Positions 16,777-24,142 of a stretch of 64,000 nucleotides of DNA are shown one piece after another. Positions within the stretch are counted from its first letter, which is position 1. Every line of letters begins with the position of its first letter. Below the pieces are notes generated by a model that did not search any database, was not told the DNA's origin, and saw nothing but the letters and a program-made list of their open reading frames with translations. The position numbers and the translations under genes are program-made. This DNA comes from Domibacillus iocasae. GTDB taxonomy: Bacteria; Bacillota; Bacilli; Bacillales; Domibacillaceae. The stretch spans positions 186,001 to 250,000 of the forward strand of contig NZ_MAMP01000020.1 of assembly GCF_001750285.1 (NCBI RefSeq), written 5' to 3'.

Positions 16777-17412
16777 TTATGCTTTAACTTTTTTCGCAGT
16801 TTTCATGTACTGTTTTTTTAAATCTTTAAAAATGACATCATAATGAACTTCAGATGGAAACGGAAGATACTCTATTCTCACAGGTTTTTCTTCAAAACCT
16901 TTGTTTTTAAATTCGTCTACCATTTGATTGTAAAATGTCATCATTAAGAAAAGTAATTTAAATACTTCCTGATGACAAAATAATGGAACTTTTTTAGATA
17001 TTTTCATGAGCAAGTCATCTTTAATATCTGAAGTTGGTTTTCCATCTAATTTACCATCGATATTTAACTGCTCCAAAATATGCTCTAGTGATTCTCTCAT
17101 TTGGTGAATAGTAAAAATGGATCTGTGCAGAGTTTTCGGATCACTGAAGTCCTCTGAGAACCTTGTCATTACTTTTTCTCCGTCTCTCAAAAATTTCTCA
17201 ATATAAATCTTTGAAACTGAAAAGCTTTTGACAAATTCTTGATTGTCCATTAGAACAGTTTTACTAAGCGTTTTGTTTCCGATGTAAAAAGCAGCTATTA
17301 CACCTACAAATGAACCTATAAAGCCTAAAATTCCATCCGTTGAAAATTCAGGATTAAAAGTAATGTCATTCTTCTTTACCGTTAACATGTAAATAAAGTC
17401 TGCTGGTGTCAA
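16777..17412 (-). CDS. Single-pass membrane protein, function unknown
   Basis: A 211-residue protein with one membrane helix at residues about 27-46 (GILGFIGSFVGVIAAFYIGN) and a long helical cytoplasmic part with many Phe, Met and charged residues. Its ATG overlaps the stop of the XtrA-like gene (ATGA) and it ends in a strong terminator. It is AT-rich and has no place in the known replication module. It may be a superinfection-exclusion or conversion protein; no motif proves this. Confidence 0.6.
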   Translation of the reverse strand: MTPADFIYMLTVKKNDITFNPEFSTDGILGFIGSFVGVIAAFYIGNKTLSKTVLMDNQEFVKSFSVSKIYIEKFLRDGEKVMTRFSEDFSDPKTLHRSIFTIHQMRESLEHILEQLNIDGKLDGKPTSDIKDDLLMKISKKVPLFCHQEVFKLLFLMMTFYNQMVDEFKNKGFEEKPVRIEYLPFPSEVHYDVIFKDLKKQYMKTAKKVKA

Positions 17413-17603
17413 AAATCCTCCCCCTCTTCCCGCCTCATCCGCTTCACTTTACCCTGGTGCGTGACGATTTTATATTCTCCATGCGGCGGCAGCTCTCTAA
17501 GTTTGGCTTTGCCGTCACAGATCACCACCACACAGCTTCTTGGTATTTCCATTATATCCAATTCTAGCTTCATTGTGGATATATCAATCTCGCATTCTCT
17601 CAT
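17409..17603 (-). CDS. xtrA: XtrA/YqaO-like phage protein
   Basis: A 64-residue protein with the pattern CVVVICDGKAKLRELPPHGE and VTHQGKVKRM, as in XtrA of PBSX and YqaO of the skin element. The role of this family is not known. It sits near the end of the early operon, as in those phages. Ribosome site is weak; start by ATG at 17603. Confidence 0.65.
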   Translation of the reverse strand: MRECEIDISTMKLELDIMEIPRSCVVVICDGKAKLRELPPHGEYKIVTHQGKVKRMRREEGEDF

Positions 17604-17622
17604 AGTCGAGAAGCCCCCGTTC

Positions 17623-17681
17623 TGATAAAATAATATTGTCGATATTTTTTATGAGCCGGGGATTTCTTCTCTGGCTTTTTT
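17623..17681 (+). ncRNA. Candidate short rightward RNA (about 45 nt), unit 1
   Basis: An extended -10 (TGA-TAAAAT, 17623-17631) is followed within 25 bases by a hairpin with a 9 bp stem (AGCCGGGGA with TCTCTGGCT, 17654-17676) and five T. It would give an RNA of about 45 bases from near 17638, reading against the early operon. It contains no ORF. No -35 match is seen. Confidence 0.4.
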
Positions 17682-17737
17682 GAAACTTTTTATTTTCCCC
17701 TCCGTATATAGTTTCATTAAATTTTGGAGGTTAGTTT

Positions 17738-17863
17738 ATGTCATTCCTTGAAGGTCTTTACGAAAACCAAGATGTACGCCTTTCTGTTGGGACTGTTTTA
17801 GCTTTAGCAGTTGTAGTCCCTGCTATTGAAATGATTTTTTCTTTTTTAACGCTATTGAACTAA
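17738..17863 (+). CDS. 41-residue membrane peptide
   Basis: ATG at 17738 follows TTTTGGAGG. The product begins MSFLEGLYENQD and continues as one hydrophobic helix of about 22 residues to a TAA. A possible promoter (TTGAAA at 17680, TATATA at 17705, 19-base spacer) precedes it, and an intrinsic terminator follows 90 bases after the stop. It reads opposite to the early operon. The layout resembles type I toxin mRNAs, but no antisense partner is shown. Confidence 0.5.
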   Translation: MSFLEGLYENQDVRLSVGTVLALAVVVPAIEMIFSFLTLLN

Positions 17864-17949
17864 ATAAATGTATAAAAGGTTTTAAAGTTGGCGAAAATGT
17901 TATAGTTAGTTCCCAAATTCCAACTCCAACAAATCGAAATCATTTCTGC

Positions 17950-17978
17950 AGCCAGGCTCCCTCGCCTGGCTATTTTTT
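17950..17978 (+). terminator. Terminator downstream of the 41-residue peptide
   Basis: AGCCAGGC and GCCTGGCT form an 8 bp stem with a six-base loop, followed by ATTTTTT on the plus strand. It overlaps the stop of the leftward gene at 17977. Confidence 0.85.
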
Positions 17979-18255
17979 ATGCAAATCCCCATCGTTTCTT
18001 AGCCATCTCAAGACGTTCTGGCGTCAAGTCCTGATACTTTGCCAGAATGTGTTCATCATCGATGCCTTTCTCCATAAACCTCACGTACTGTGCCTTACTG
18101 AGATTTCCATTTGAGTTAACAGTGCGCTTCGGCCGAGTTTGTTTCTTAGTATTTCGCAAATACACTGGTCGGTTTGATTCAAACTTTTCAAAGCAATAGG
18201 CTTGTACTTCTTCTGGCGTCCACTGCTGCTCAATTACTGCTCCACGGTATGCCAT
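17977..18255 (-). CDS. Hypothetical phage protein
   Basis: A 92-residue basic protein (KKQTRPKRTV near residue 40) with a C-terminal helical part (YVRFMEKGIDDEHILAKYQ). Ribosome site AAGGGAGGAAAA. It is the next gene after an 18.3-19.5 kb set of small early genes. No family recognised; the C-terminal part resembles a short DNA-binding helix pair. Confidence 0.6.
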   Translation of the reverse strand: MAYRGAVIEQQWTPEEVQAYCFEKFESNRPVYLRNTKKQTRPKRTVNSNGNLSKAQYVRFMEKGIDDEHILAKYQDLTPERLEMAKKRWGFA

Positions 18256-18270
18256 ATCATTTTTCCTCCC

Positions 18271-18693
18271 TTATTGGTAATCGACTACTTGATCCGGATA
18301 AAACGGGTACCCACTGTTTAGGCTGACTCGCATCGTAATTGGCTGCTTGTTATCCCTGGCTTCCTGAAGCATCTTGCATGCCGTTTCCCAGCTGCATCCG
18401 TGAAAGCCTCTGCCATTATCCCATTTTTCATAATTCCATATGGCTAAAACATAGTCGCTCCACCGTGCTGTGCGCCTTTCATATTCAGGACTGCCATATT
18501 TGAGCCCTTCACCTTGTACTCCCAGCTCGATTGGACTCAGTACGTCTTCTGGAATAATGGCAGAAATGATGCAATATTTTTCAACGTCATTGCCCATCCA
18601 CTTTTTTTCTTTGACATTAGCTTTTGTTTCATCGAACACTTGCTTTTCATCCAAAGGCTGTTCAGTAACATCGAAAATCGTCAGCTGCTCCAC
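18271..18693 (-). CDS. Hypothetical phage protein
   Basis: A 140-residue protein with GTG start after GGCGGTGG. It contains several Trp/Tyr-rich stretches (RWSDYVLAIWNYEKWDNGRG) and starts MEQLTIFDVTEQ, a phrase common to phage early proteins that bind a clamp-like partner. Overlaps the preceding IDEAL-domain gene by 13 bases. No function assigned. Confidence 0.6.
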   Translation of the reverse strand: MEQLTIFDVTEQPLDEKQVFDETKANVKEKKWMGNDVEKYCIISAIIPEDVLSPIELGVQGEGLKYGSPEYERRTARWSDYVLAIWNYEKWDNGRGFHGCSWETACKMLQEARDNKQPITMRVSLNSGYPFYPDQVVDYQ

Positions 18694-18983
18694 ATTTCCA
18701 CCGCCGGTCTTGTTAATTCTTCAAACCACTGCTTGTCCTTTGTGAGAAGCGCCAAATCAATGAGCGCTGTTTTGTCCTGATATTCATTAAGTAAGCTGTC
18801 TGCTGGTTCTAAGCGATATGATTCAAATAGCGCACGACTCGGCACTAACCATTTCAGTTTACGGTCTTTGATTCTGGCCACTCTCTTAATTTCCACTTGA
18901 CCCCCGTAGAGGGTAATTGTTGTGATATAGCCAATTACAATATCCTCACCTACTGCGACAGAAACCCACTCTCCTTCCGACAT
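18681..18983 (-). CDS. IDEAL-domain protein
   Basis: A 100-residue protein. The C-terminal TALIDLALLTKDKQWFEELT matches the IDEAL domain (I-D-x-A-L followed by D-K-x-x-F), a short protein-interaction module of Firmicutes. The N-terminal part (VSVAVGEDIVIGYITTITLY) is beta-rich. An ATG at 18983 with AAAGGGG at eight bases is preferred to the GTG at 18992. Role in the phage unknown. Confidence 0.6.
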   Translation of the reverse strand: MSEGEWVSVAVGEDIVIGYITTITLYGGQVEIKRVARIKDRKLKWLVPSRALFESYRLEPADSLLNEYQDKTALIDLALLTKDKQWFEELTRPAVEMWSS

Positions 18984-18996
18984 GGCTGCCACCCCT

Positions 18997-19506
18997 TTAA
19001 AATAGTTTCATTTGTTCGAACAACGCTGGTTCTTCTGGTACATCGAAAATGTCTTCCTTAACGACTTGATCAGATACTGTTTCTATTTTTTCGATTTCAG
19101 TCTCCTGATCTACTAAACCGAAATTCTCAAACCAGTGAATCGGAAAACAGCCCCGCATATTCGTTAAATCCACATTTGCATAAACATCCACATGTGATCC
19201 GGATCCGCGTGCTATAACAAAGTAAGTTTGATCAATCATTTTCTTAGAATGCTCCCAGCACCAAATCAGCTTTGCAGAATAGATTACTTGGCATTCAATA
19301 GCATCGGCTCTTTTTGGCGGCTCTGGCTGCCATTCTGGCGTTTCATTTACTTCCTTGATATGAAAGTTCTTCTTTTCATAACAGCCTATGTGTGCGCTTT
19401 TCTGTGGAAATCTGGATGCATACACATAATCGGTACCGGCCGGAAAAAGAAAGAATGTTTCACTGGCTGGAAATATTTCCGGATCTACGCATGCTCCTTG
19501 CAGCAT
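18997..19506 (-). CDS. Hypothetical phage protein
   Basis: A 169-residue protein with ribosome site AAGGAGGGAG. It contains scattered Cys and Trp (IECQVIYSAKLIWCWEHSK) and an acidic C-terminus ending FEQMKLF, which resembles a sliding-clamp binding peptide (Q-x-x-L-F). That resemblance is short and may be chance. It ends 13 bases before the IDEAL-domain gene. No family recognised. Confidence 0.55.
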   Translation of the reverse strand: MLQGACVDPEIFPASETFFLFPAGTDYVYASRFPQKSAHIGCYEKKNFHIKEVNETPEWQPEPPKRADAIECQVIYSAKLIWCWEHSKKMIDQTYFVIARGSGSHVDVYANVDLTNMRGCFPIHWFENFGLVDQETEIEKIETVSDQVVKEDIFDVPEEPALFEQMKLF

Positions 19507-19673
19507 TTTGCTCCCTCCTTACAACGCATAATGGACGAATTGTTAACTAAACAAGCTAATAAACATTCTTTCTGTATGAAGAATGAAATAACGGTCTTTA
19601 GGGTAAATAGAGTTCAAACATGCCTATTCATTTCTTTTTATAATTCTCTTATCTGTTGAAAGTAGGTTAAAAA

Positions 19674-19892
19674 ATGACTTCTAAAAGTATCAAAGTGAGA
19701 TTAGAAATGCTGCGAGTATCTAAAGACAGTACTATCATTGATACATTCAACAAAAACGGTCTTCCTTTATTGCATGTTCAATATATAGAAAGCGCCAAAC
19801 CAATACGGATAACTCAAGCTAGCTGTCAAACAACAACATCTTTTAAACGATTAGATGATGCTGCTTCCTTTATTTTAGATTTAGTATCCTAA
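19674..19892 (+). CDS. Small rightward hypothetical protein
   Basis: A 72-residue protein reading against the early operon, with a weak ribosome site (AGTAGG) and an intrinsic terminator 15 bases after its stop. The sequence has no Cys motif or membrane helix of note. The terminator and balanced composition support a gene; the ribosome site does not. Confidence 0.45.
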   Translation: MTSKSIKVRLEMLRVSKDSTIIDTFNKNGLPLLHVQYIESAKPIRITQASCQTTTSFKRLDDAASFILDLVS

Positions 19893-19907
19893 TAATTAGC
19901 TTTATTC

Positions 19908-19933
19908 TCCCTTTAATATGCAAGGGGTTTTTT
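19908..19933 (+). terminator. Terminator of the gene at 19674
   Basis: TCCCTT and AAGGGG pair across a short loop and are followed by TTTTTT on the plus strand. Confidence 0.6.
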
Positions 19934-19965
19934 ATACTTGTTTTTCAGTTTTGGTCAAATGCTGA

Positions 19966-20073
19966 TCACCGTTTGCACTGATCCGCAAGATCAAGATGCA
20001 TTTCCGCCCGCACCAGATTGCCTGCTTTTTCGTGCTTGGCTGCCTGTGCCATGTGGTATTCGTATTTAGACAT
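19966..20073 (-). CDS. 35-residue phage peptide
   Basis: ATG at 20073 overlaps the stop of the DUF1064 gene (TAATG) and follows GGAGGAAGCGATA. The product is a charged amphipathic helix (YEYHMAQAAKHEKAGNLVRA). Coupling and ribosome site support a real gene. Function unknown. Confidence 0.6.
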   Translation of the reverse strand: MSKYEYHMAQAAKHEKAGNLVRAEMHLDLADQCKR

Positions 20074-20516
20074 TATCGCTTCCTCCTCCATCCTGCTTTT
20101 GTATATTCCATAATCGTGACTTCCTGTCCGATCGCCTGTTCAAGCAGCTTGCGCCGGAGCGAAAAATCCCTCGAGGCAGGACCGCCTTTCACATCAATAA
20201 TCTCAGTTCGTCCGCCTTTCCAGTACACTTTAAAATCAGCTGTGTATTTCGCCCCTGCCTTCGTTTTTGAGCCCTTGCCGGAGCAAAGCGAGCAATTGAT
20301 CTCGCGTTTTGTTTTGATGCTGATTTGGCGCCCTGAGCCTTCACAGCGACGGCATATTACAGAATACGCTGGAATAATATCAAACACCGGTTGCACTTCT
20401 ACGTTTTCGATGTTCGGGTCAGCAATCAGAAGCTTGTAATATTCAGCCTCTGCTTTGCTGTCGAACACCTTTCCAAAAGCAAATGTCTTCTTTGCGTTCC
20501 AGTTACGAGCGCCCAT
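20073..20516 (-). CDS. DUF1064 nuclease-like protein with DnaJ-type zinc knuckles
   Basis: A 147-residue protein. The pattern KYTADFKVYWKGGRTEIIDVK has the D...(D/E)-x-K layout of the PD-(D/E)XK fold, fitting DUF1064. Between the two halves of the fold (residues about 55-85) lies an insert with CRRCEGSG and CSLCSGKG, two CxxCxGxG knuckles as in DnaJ, likely binding zinc. It occupies the position of the RusA resolvase in the skin element, so a Holliday-junction or recombination nuclease role is a fair inference. It starts one base before the end of the Dam gene. Confidence 0.7.
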   Translation of the reverse strand: MGARNWNAKKTFAFGKVFDSKAEAEYYKLLIADPNIENVEVQPVFDIIPAYSVICRRCEGSGRQISIKTKREINCSLCSGKGSKTKAGAKYTADFKVYWKGGRTEIIDVKGGPASRDFSLRRKLLEQAIGQEVTIMEYTKAGWRRKR

Positions 20517-21332
20517 TCACTTCACTCCCACATCAAAAATTGTTTGCTGAAAGTATCCGCTTGCTGCAGCTGGGTTGATCCAAAGGACTTCTTCACGCCG
20601 CGCCCCCGCTTCTGCTGAAACATCCATTGTTTCGCGGTGCCAATGCTTCAACCGGTCATCGTAGACAGGATGAGCGTAGCCGGATAACAAGACCGGTCCC
20701 GGGTGCTTGTCCAACATTTCTAGCAGCTCAACATGATCATCTAGTGTCATCTCACATTTATAATGCCGTTTTGTTCGTGTTTCGATAATGTAAGGTGGAT
20801 CCGCATAAATAAGAACGTCTGGTCGCTGATATCGTTCAAGCAATTGAATCGCCGGCTGATGTTCAATCTGTGCATCTTTCAATCGATCAGCAACGAGTAG
20901 AATCTTTTCCGGCAGCTTCGTCCAGTCCCTCGCTGTTTTTGGACCATTTGCTGAAATGATGCTGCGCCATCCGGTCCGATCACTTGTTTTTGCACCAATC
21001 GCCTGCCAACAACGGATTAAGAACCTCCTTGCATCCTCAATCGAATCGTCAGCAGCTTCATAACTTTCGTAATACTCTTGACGCGACAATGGTGTAAATT
21101 CAATCAGCCATGCCAGCTGGTCCGGATGATCACGGATGACTTTAAAAAGGTTGACAACTTGTTCATCCAAATCGTTAATCGTCTCGACAATGGAAGATGG
21201 TTTGTTAAAAAATACCGCTCCGGATCCAAAGAAAGGTTCAAGATATGTTTCGTGAGCCGGCATGTGACTGATGATCCAATCAGCCATGCTCCACTTACTC
21301 CCGGGGTAATGTAGGATTCTTGGTGTTTTCAA
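20517..21332 (-). CDS. DNA adenine methyltransferase (D12 class)
   Basis: A 271-residue Dam-type enzyme. The AdoMet motif is LEPFFGSGAV near residue 32 and the catalytic motif is YADPPYI near 175; the start LHYPGSKW is also typical. TTG start at 21332, nine bases after GGAGG. It probably methylates phage DNA against restriction or for packaging control. No partner restriction enzyme is seen. Confidence 0.88.
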   Translation of the reverse strand: MKTPRILHYPGSKWSMADWIISHMPAHETYLEPFFGSGAVFFNKPSSIVETINDLDEQVVNLFKVIRDHPDQLAWLIEFTPLSRQEYYESYEAADDSIEDARRFLIRCWQAIGAKTSDRTGWRSIISANGPKTARDWTKLPEKILLVADRLKDAQIEHQPAIQLLERYQRPDVLIYADPPYIIETRTKRHYKCEMTLDDHVELLEMLDKHPGPVLLSGYAHPVYDDRLKHWHRETMDVSAEAGARREEVLWINPAAASGYFQQTIFDVGVK

Positions 21333-21504
21333 CCGTCATGACCTCCTTCACCATAACAGCAGTAACCTTTTCAACCTTAGTCATGCTGTTTGCTTTATAT
21401 CCAGCAAGCAGCTTCTCCCGCTCCTTGAAAGACGGCTTTTCAAGTCCAGTGTGCTTATTTAAAGCACGTGCCATTTCATACGTTTGTGGTGTGTAGTGAT
21501 CCAT
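21295..21504 (-). CDS. Hypothetical small phage protein
   Basis: A 69-residue protein with ribosome site AAAGGAGTACG and an ATG overlapping the stop of the previous gene (TAATG). The last 13 codons overlap the Dam start. Charged and mostly helical; family not recognised. Confidence 0.6.
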   Translation of the reverse strand: MDHYTPQTYEMARALNKHTGLEKPSFKEREKLLAGYKANSMTKVEKVTAVMVKEVMTVENTKNPTLPRE

Positions 21505-21725
21505 TAGTGACGTACTCCTTTCGCCGTATATTGCCGTTTCTGACCGTTCTGGAATTGGACATCGACTGCTGCTTCCTGCGGATTTGGTGTTACCTTAACG
21601 ACATTGCCCAAGCTGTACTGGTCACGTTCATTCGGATCAACGACGGCTAAATGCTTGTTGTGGGCAAAGATGAACAGCTTGCGTTCAGCATCTGTTAAAT
21701 GCTCATATCCTTGAATCGGTGTCAT
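21504..21725 (-). CDS. Hypothetical small phage protein
   Basis: A 73-residue protein coupled on both sides (ATGA upstream, TAATG downstream). The C-terminal half (NVVKVTPNPQEAAVDVQFQN) looks like a small beta barrel, the N-terminal half like a helix. Family not recognised. It belongs to the run of tiny early genes between DnaC and Dam. Confidence 0.6.
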   Translation of the reverse strand: MTPIQGYEHLTDAERKLFIFAHNKHLAVVDPNERDQYSLGNVVKVTPNPQEAAVDVQFQNGQKRQYTAKGVRH

Positions 21726-21907
21726 GCTGTCTTCCTCCCTGGCGTTGATAAATAGGTGTCAAACATCCGGCGGCCAGCCATAACTTCTGCTGGATCTGTT
21801 TTTCCGTAAGAGACAGTTAATTCAACGAGTAATTCAACCGCATTCAAGACTTTGCCGGTCTTCTCATAATGATTTTTCAGCAATTGATAAACGTTTGAGC
21901 GGTTCAT
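21722..21907 (-). CDS. Hypothetical small phage protein
   Basis: A 61-residue helical protein (NVYQLLKNHYEKTGKVLNAV). It overlaps both neighbours by four bases. Family not recognised. The tight coupling supports that it is translated. Confidence 0.6.
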   Translation of the reverse strand: MNRSNVYQLLKNHYEKTGKVLNAVELLVELTVSYGKTDPAEVMAGRRMFDTYLSTPGRKTA

Positions 21908-22089
21908 GGTTGATTGCCCTTTCTGAAATTATTTGCCTGCGGACACGTTGCAAAGTGCGACGTGAAGCCATTTACGACTTGGCCAGAAGCCGTGACGATT
22001 GTTTGCTTTTTCATATCTACTGGCATCGCTTTGCCCGAGTCGGTCTTAATCCATTGAATTTCTGCGCCGCAGCCTCTGCATTTACTCAT
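21904..22089 (-). CDS. Small zinc-ribbon phage protein
   Basis: A 61-residue protein beginning MSKCRGCGAEIQWIKT with a CxxC knuckle and a later ATCPQA Cys, a layout common in phage zinc-ribbon proteins of unknown role that start with CxGC and have a PVD segment (GKAMPVDMKK here). Overlaps both neighbours by four bases. Confidence 0.65.
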   Translation of the reverse strand: MSKCRGCGAEIQWIKTDSGKAMPVDMKKQTIVTASGQVVNGFTSHFATCPQANNFRKGNQP

Positions 22090-22298
22090 GCAGCGTCACC
22101 GCCTGTTTTTTCTTCCGCTTCAAGCCGAGCCTCTGCTTCTTCCAAGTGCTTTTTAAAAGCCGCGTCTTTTGCCTGCTGCTCTATTTCGCTTAATGGCTTA
22201 TGCCCTGGCTTCGGCTGAAACATGTACATGCCCGACCCCTGATATATTACTTGGCGCACACTGCTGCTTTGTAAAATAATTGAGTCTTGATTAGACAT
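22086..22298 (-). CDS. Hypothetical small phage protein
   Basis: A 70-residue protein with GGAGGG ribosome site, overlapping the DnaC-like gene by eight bases. The C-terminal half is a strongly charged helix (KKHLEEAEARLEAEEKTGG). Family not recognised. Confidence 0.6.
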   Translation of the reverse strand: MSNQDSIILQSSSVRQVIYQGSGMYMFQPKPGHKPLSEIEQQAKDAAFKKHLEEAEARLEAEEKTGGDAA

Positions 22299-23223
22299 CC
22301 TTCAATCCCTCCAAACGATGATTCAATTCCATTCGGTTGCCCTTGATCACGACGGTGAAGCTTTTGCTCATTTCGCTAATTCGTGTGGCCAGTGCTTCGT
22401 CTACTTCCACCAGCTCATGAATTGTCAGTTCTGATGAAACCATAATAGGCAGGTGATTTAAGTAGCGGTAATTCAGCACATCGTACATTTGCTCAACCTG
22501 CCAGTCGGATGCTCGCGGGACCCGCTTCACTGGCTTGAATAGGTCATCAATAAACAGCACGTCCGCTTTTTTCATGCGTTCCAGCTTCTCAGTAAGCAAA
22601 TTGAAATCATCACGCAGTTCCTTTGTGCCTTCGATGTACGGGAAGTATTGAACTGACACCCCTTTTCGATCAATCAGATTGTTCGCAACAGCGGTCAGCA
22701 GATGTGTTTTGCCAGCTCCCGGCTGCCCCAACAGCGAAATGCTGTTTTCACGCAGTGACCGGACATTATCAAACTCGGAAAAGTACGACAGTGCGCATTG
22801 CTTTGCCTGTACAACAATTGGATGCTTGCCTTCGATCCGGAAATTTTGAAACCGGAGCTTTCTAAATTCGTCCGTAATGTCACTTGATTTCATCAGCCGC
22901 TCACGTTTTCGCCGCTCCACACATTCACATCGTATAGAATAAGTTTCACGCCACTGCCATGCTTCTTCTGGCTGGCAGACCTTCATGTCCAGAAAGTCTG
23001 CCTCCAACACCATACTGTCAGGTACAAGTGTTTTAACACCGGGTACCTCGTTCCATTCCGTGTCTTTATGAACCCTATAGATAATCACTTGCTTGTCCTG
23101 GCACTTGGGACACTTCACGTTTTCCTTTGCCAAGCCAGCCGACGGCACCATTTGTAAGTGAGTCTCGCTTAAGTGGCTCAGGATGTCCGTTATGCTGGTG
23201 GTACTGGGTTTGGGAATTGCCAT
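22291..23223 (-). CDS. DnaC-like helicase loader ATPase
   Basis: A 310-residue AAA protein: Walker A LLGQPGAGKTH, Walker B VLFIDDLF, and an N-terminal zinc-ribbon with KCPKCQDK and a later CECVERRKRER. It resembles YqaM/DnaI-type loaders that put the host replicative helicase on the phage origin. The ATG at 23223 follows AAAGGAGTG by eight bases; the frame is open nine codons further, but without a site. Its 5' end overlaps the DnaD-like gene by 149 bases in another frame, an unusually long overlap. Confidence 0.85.
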   Translation of the reverse strand: MAIPKPSTTSITDILSHLSETHLQMVPSAGLAKENVKCPKCQDKQVIIYRVHKDTEWNEVPGVKTLVPDSMVLEADFLDMKVCQPEEAWQWRETYSIRCECVERRKRERLMKSSDITDEFRKLRFQNFRIEGKHPIVVQAKQCALSYFSEFDNVRSLRENSISLLGQPGAGKTHLLTAVANNLIDRKGVSVQYFPYIEGTKELRDDFNLLTEKLERMKKADVLFIDDLFKPVKRVPRASDWQVEQMYDVLNYRYLNHLPIMVSSELTIHELVEVDEALATRISEMSKSFTVVIKGNRMELNHRLEGLKDV

Positions 23224-24136
23224 GCTTACCCACTCCTTTGCTGTGTTCAAATTCAGCTTCTACAGCTGCTACATCATCTAGTGTCTTCACATTGTTTTCA
23301 CGCCAGTTTTTAAGAATGCCAGCACAATAACGCCATGTTCGTTTTCCGCTGGTTAAAGCAATCTTCATGGACTCGATCACCAGCTCTTCGCCAAACTCGT
23401 CAACGGCGTAATTGATTTCCTGAGTCAGATAAGGTGTTTCTGGTCCAAAGTTATTTTGGTAAAAAGAAGAGACATTTTGTTGTTGGGAAAAGAGACGACG
23501 ACTGTCTGCATTTTGTTCTTCTTGTTGTTGTTCTTTTTCTTCTTCTTTTTCTTCTTCTTTTTCTTTTTCTTTTTCTTTTTCTTTTTCTTCTTCTTTTTCT
23601 TCTTCTTGTCCCCGTATCGTGGACGTATCGTCAAAACCTTGATTTAACGGCATTTGCATATTTTTGGAATCTTCGTTTTCGTTTTTTTCACGACTCGTGG
23701 ACGTATCGTGTAACGAGTCGTAGTACGTATCGTAAATTTTTTTGATTTCCGGCTTTTCAATTCGCTCTGCAACGAATGGAATAAGCTCGGGATCCTTGAC
23801 CATTTTCAACTCTGCTCGCACACAATCCATGACCGGCTTACCGCCTTTATTGAAGTTGAAACGACCCCAGTTAAGAATGGCAATCTCACGCGTTTTTTCA
23901 CTGTATTTAATAATCTTGTGATGATCTGTAAAGCGCTGGAGCAGAGAGTTAATGCTTTCAATCGAATAACCCATATCAAACGCCATCTGCTTTTTCGTAA
24001 TTTGATAAATGCCGATCTGTGTTGTATTGCCGTTTGTCAGGAGATAAAGAAAGAAATATCTGTCCTCCGGCGTCATTTCCTCATTTACTTTCGGGTCATC
24101 CCAAAATGCGGTATGAACCATTCTAAATTTCGCCAC
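23075..24136 (-). CDS. DnaD-like replication initiator
   Basis: A 353-residue protein with a winged-helix replisome-organiser N-domain (residues 1-110, KFRMVHTAFWDDPKVNEEM) and a DnaD-type C-domain around residues 230-285 (NNFGPETPYLTQEINYAVDE, then WRYCAGILKNW). Between them lies a long Glu/Lys/Gln linker from a near-pure purine tract. Direct repeats inside the linker region look like origin iterons. GTG start after AGGGAGTG. It should recruit the DnaC-like loader encoded next. Confidence 0.85.
   Translation of the reverse strand: MAKFRMVHTAFWDDPKVNEEMTPEDRYFFLYLLTNGNTTQIGIYQITKKQMAFDMGYSIESINSLLQRFTDHHKIIKYSEKTREIAILNWGRFNFNKGGKPVMDCVRAELKMVKDPELIPFVAERIEKPEIKKIYDTYYDSLHDTSTSREKNENEDSKNMQMPLNQGFDDTSTIRGQEEEKEEEKEKEKEKEKEEEKEEEKEQQQEEQNADSRRLFSQQQNVSSFYQNNFGPETPYLTQEINYAVDEFGEELVIESMKIALTSGKRTWRYCAGILKNWRENNVKTLDDVAAVEAEFEHSKGVGKHGNSQTQYHQHNGHPEPLKRDSLTNGAVGWLGKGKREVSQVPGQASDYL
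23515..23607. repeat. Polypurine-polypyrimidine tract coding for the Glu/Lys linker
   Basis: About 90 bases are TTC, TTT and CTT units on the plus strand (GAA and AAA on the coding strand), broken by a few G in the first third (the Gln codons). It encodes the Glu/Lys/Gln linker of the DnaD-like protein. It is prone to slippage and could form triplex DNA beside the candidate origin. Confidence 0.7.
23612..23733. repeat. Candidate phage replication origin with iterons
   Basis: ACGTATCGT occurs exactly at 23623, 23701 and 23725, with CCGTATCGT at 23612. Two copies share the longer CGTGGACGTATCGT. An inverted pair CGACTCGT (23691) and ACGAGTCG (23713) flanks one copy. The cluster lies inside the initiator gene, as in lambda O and other phage initiators. 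Confidence 0.6.
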
Positions 24137-24142
24137 TGCTGT

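Noticed and set aside
19531-19659. 42-codon plus-strand frame starting MDELLTKQ
   Set aside because: No ribosome site or terminator, and it follows directly on an oppositely read gene start; no support.
20517-21332. Restriction-modification system around the Dam methylase
   Set aside because: No restriction endonuclease candidate next to it; neighbours are tiny phage genes and a DUF1064 protein.
23425-23634. Frame encoding a long poly-lysine run
   Set aside because: It is the out-of-frame reading of the polypurine tract within the DnaD-like gene.
23612-23733. CRISPR-like array
   Set aside because: The repeats are nine bases, unevenly spaced and inside a coding region; they fit iterons, not CRISPR repeats.
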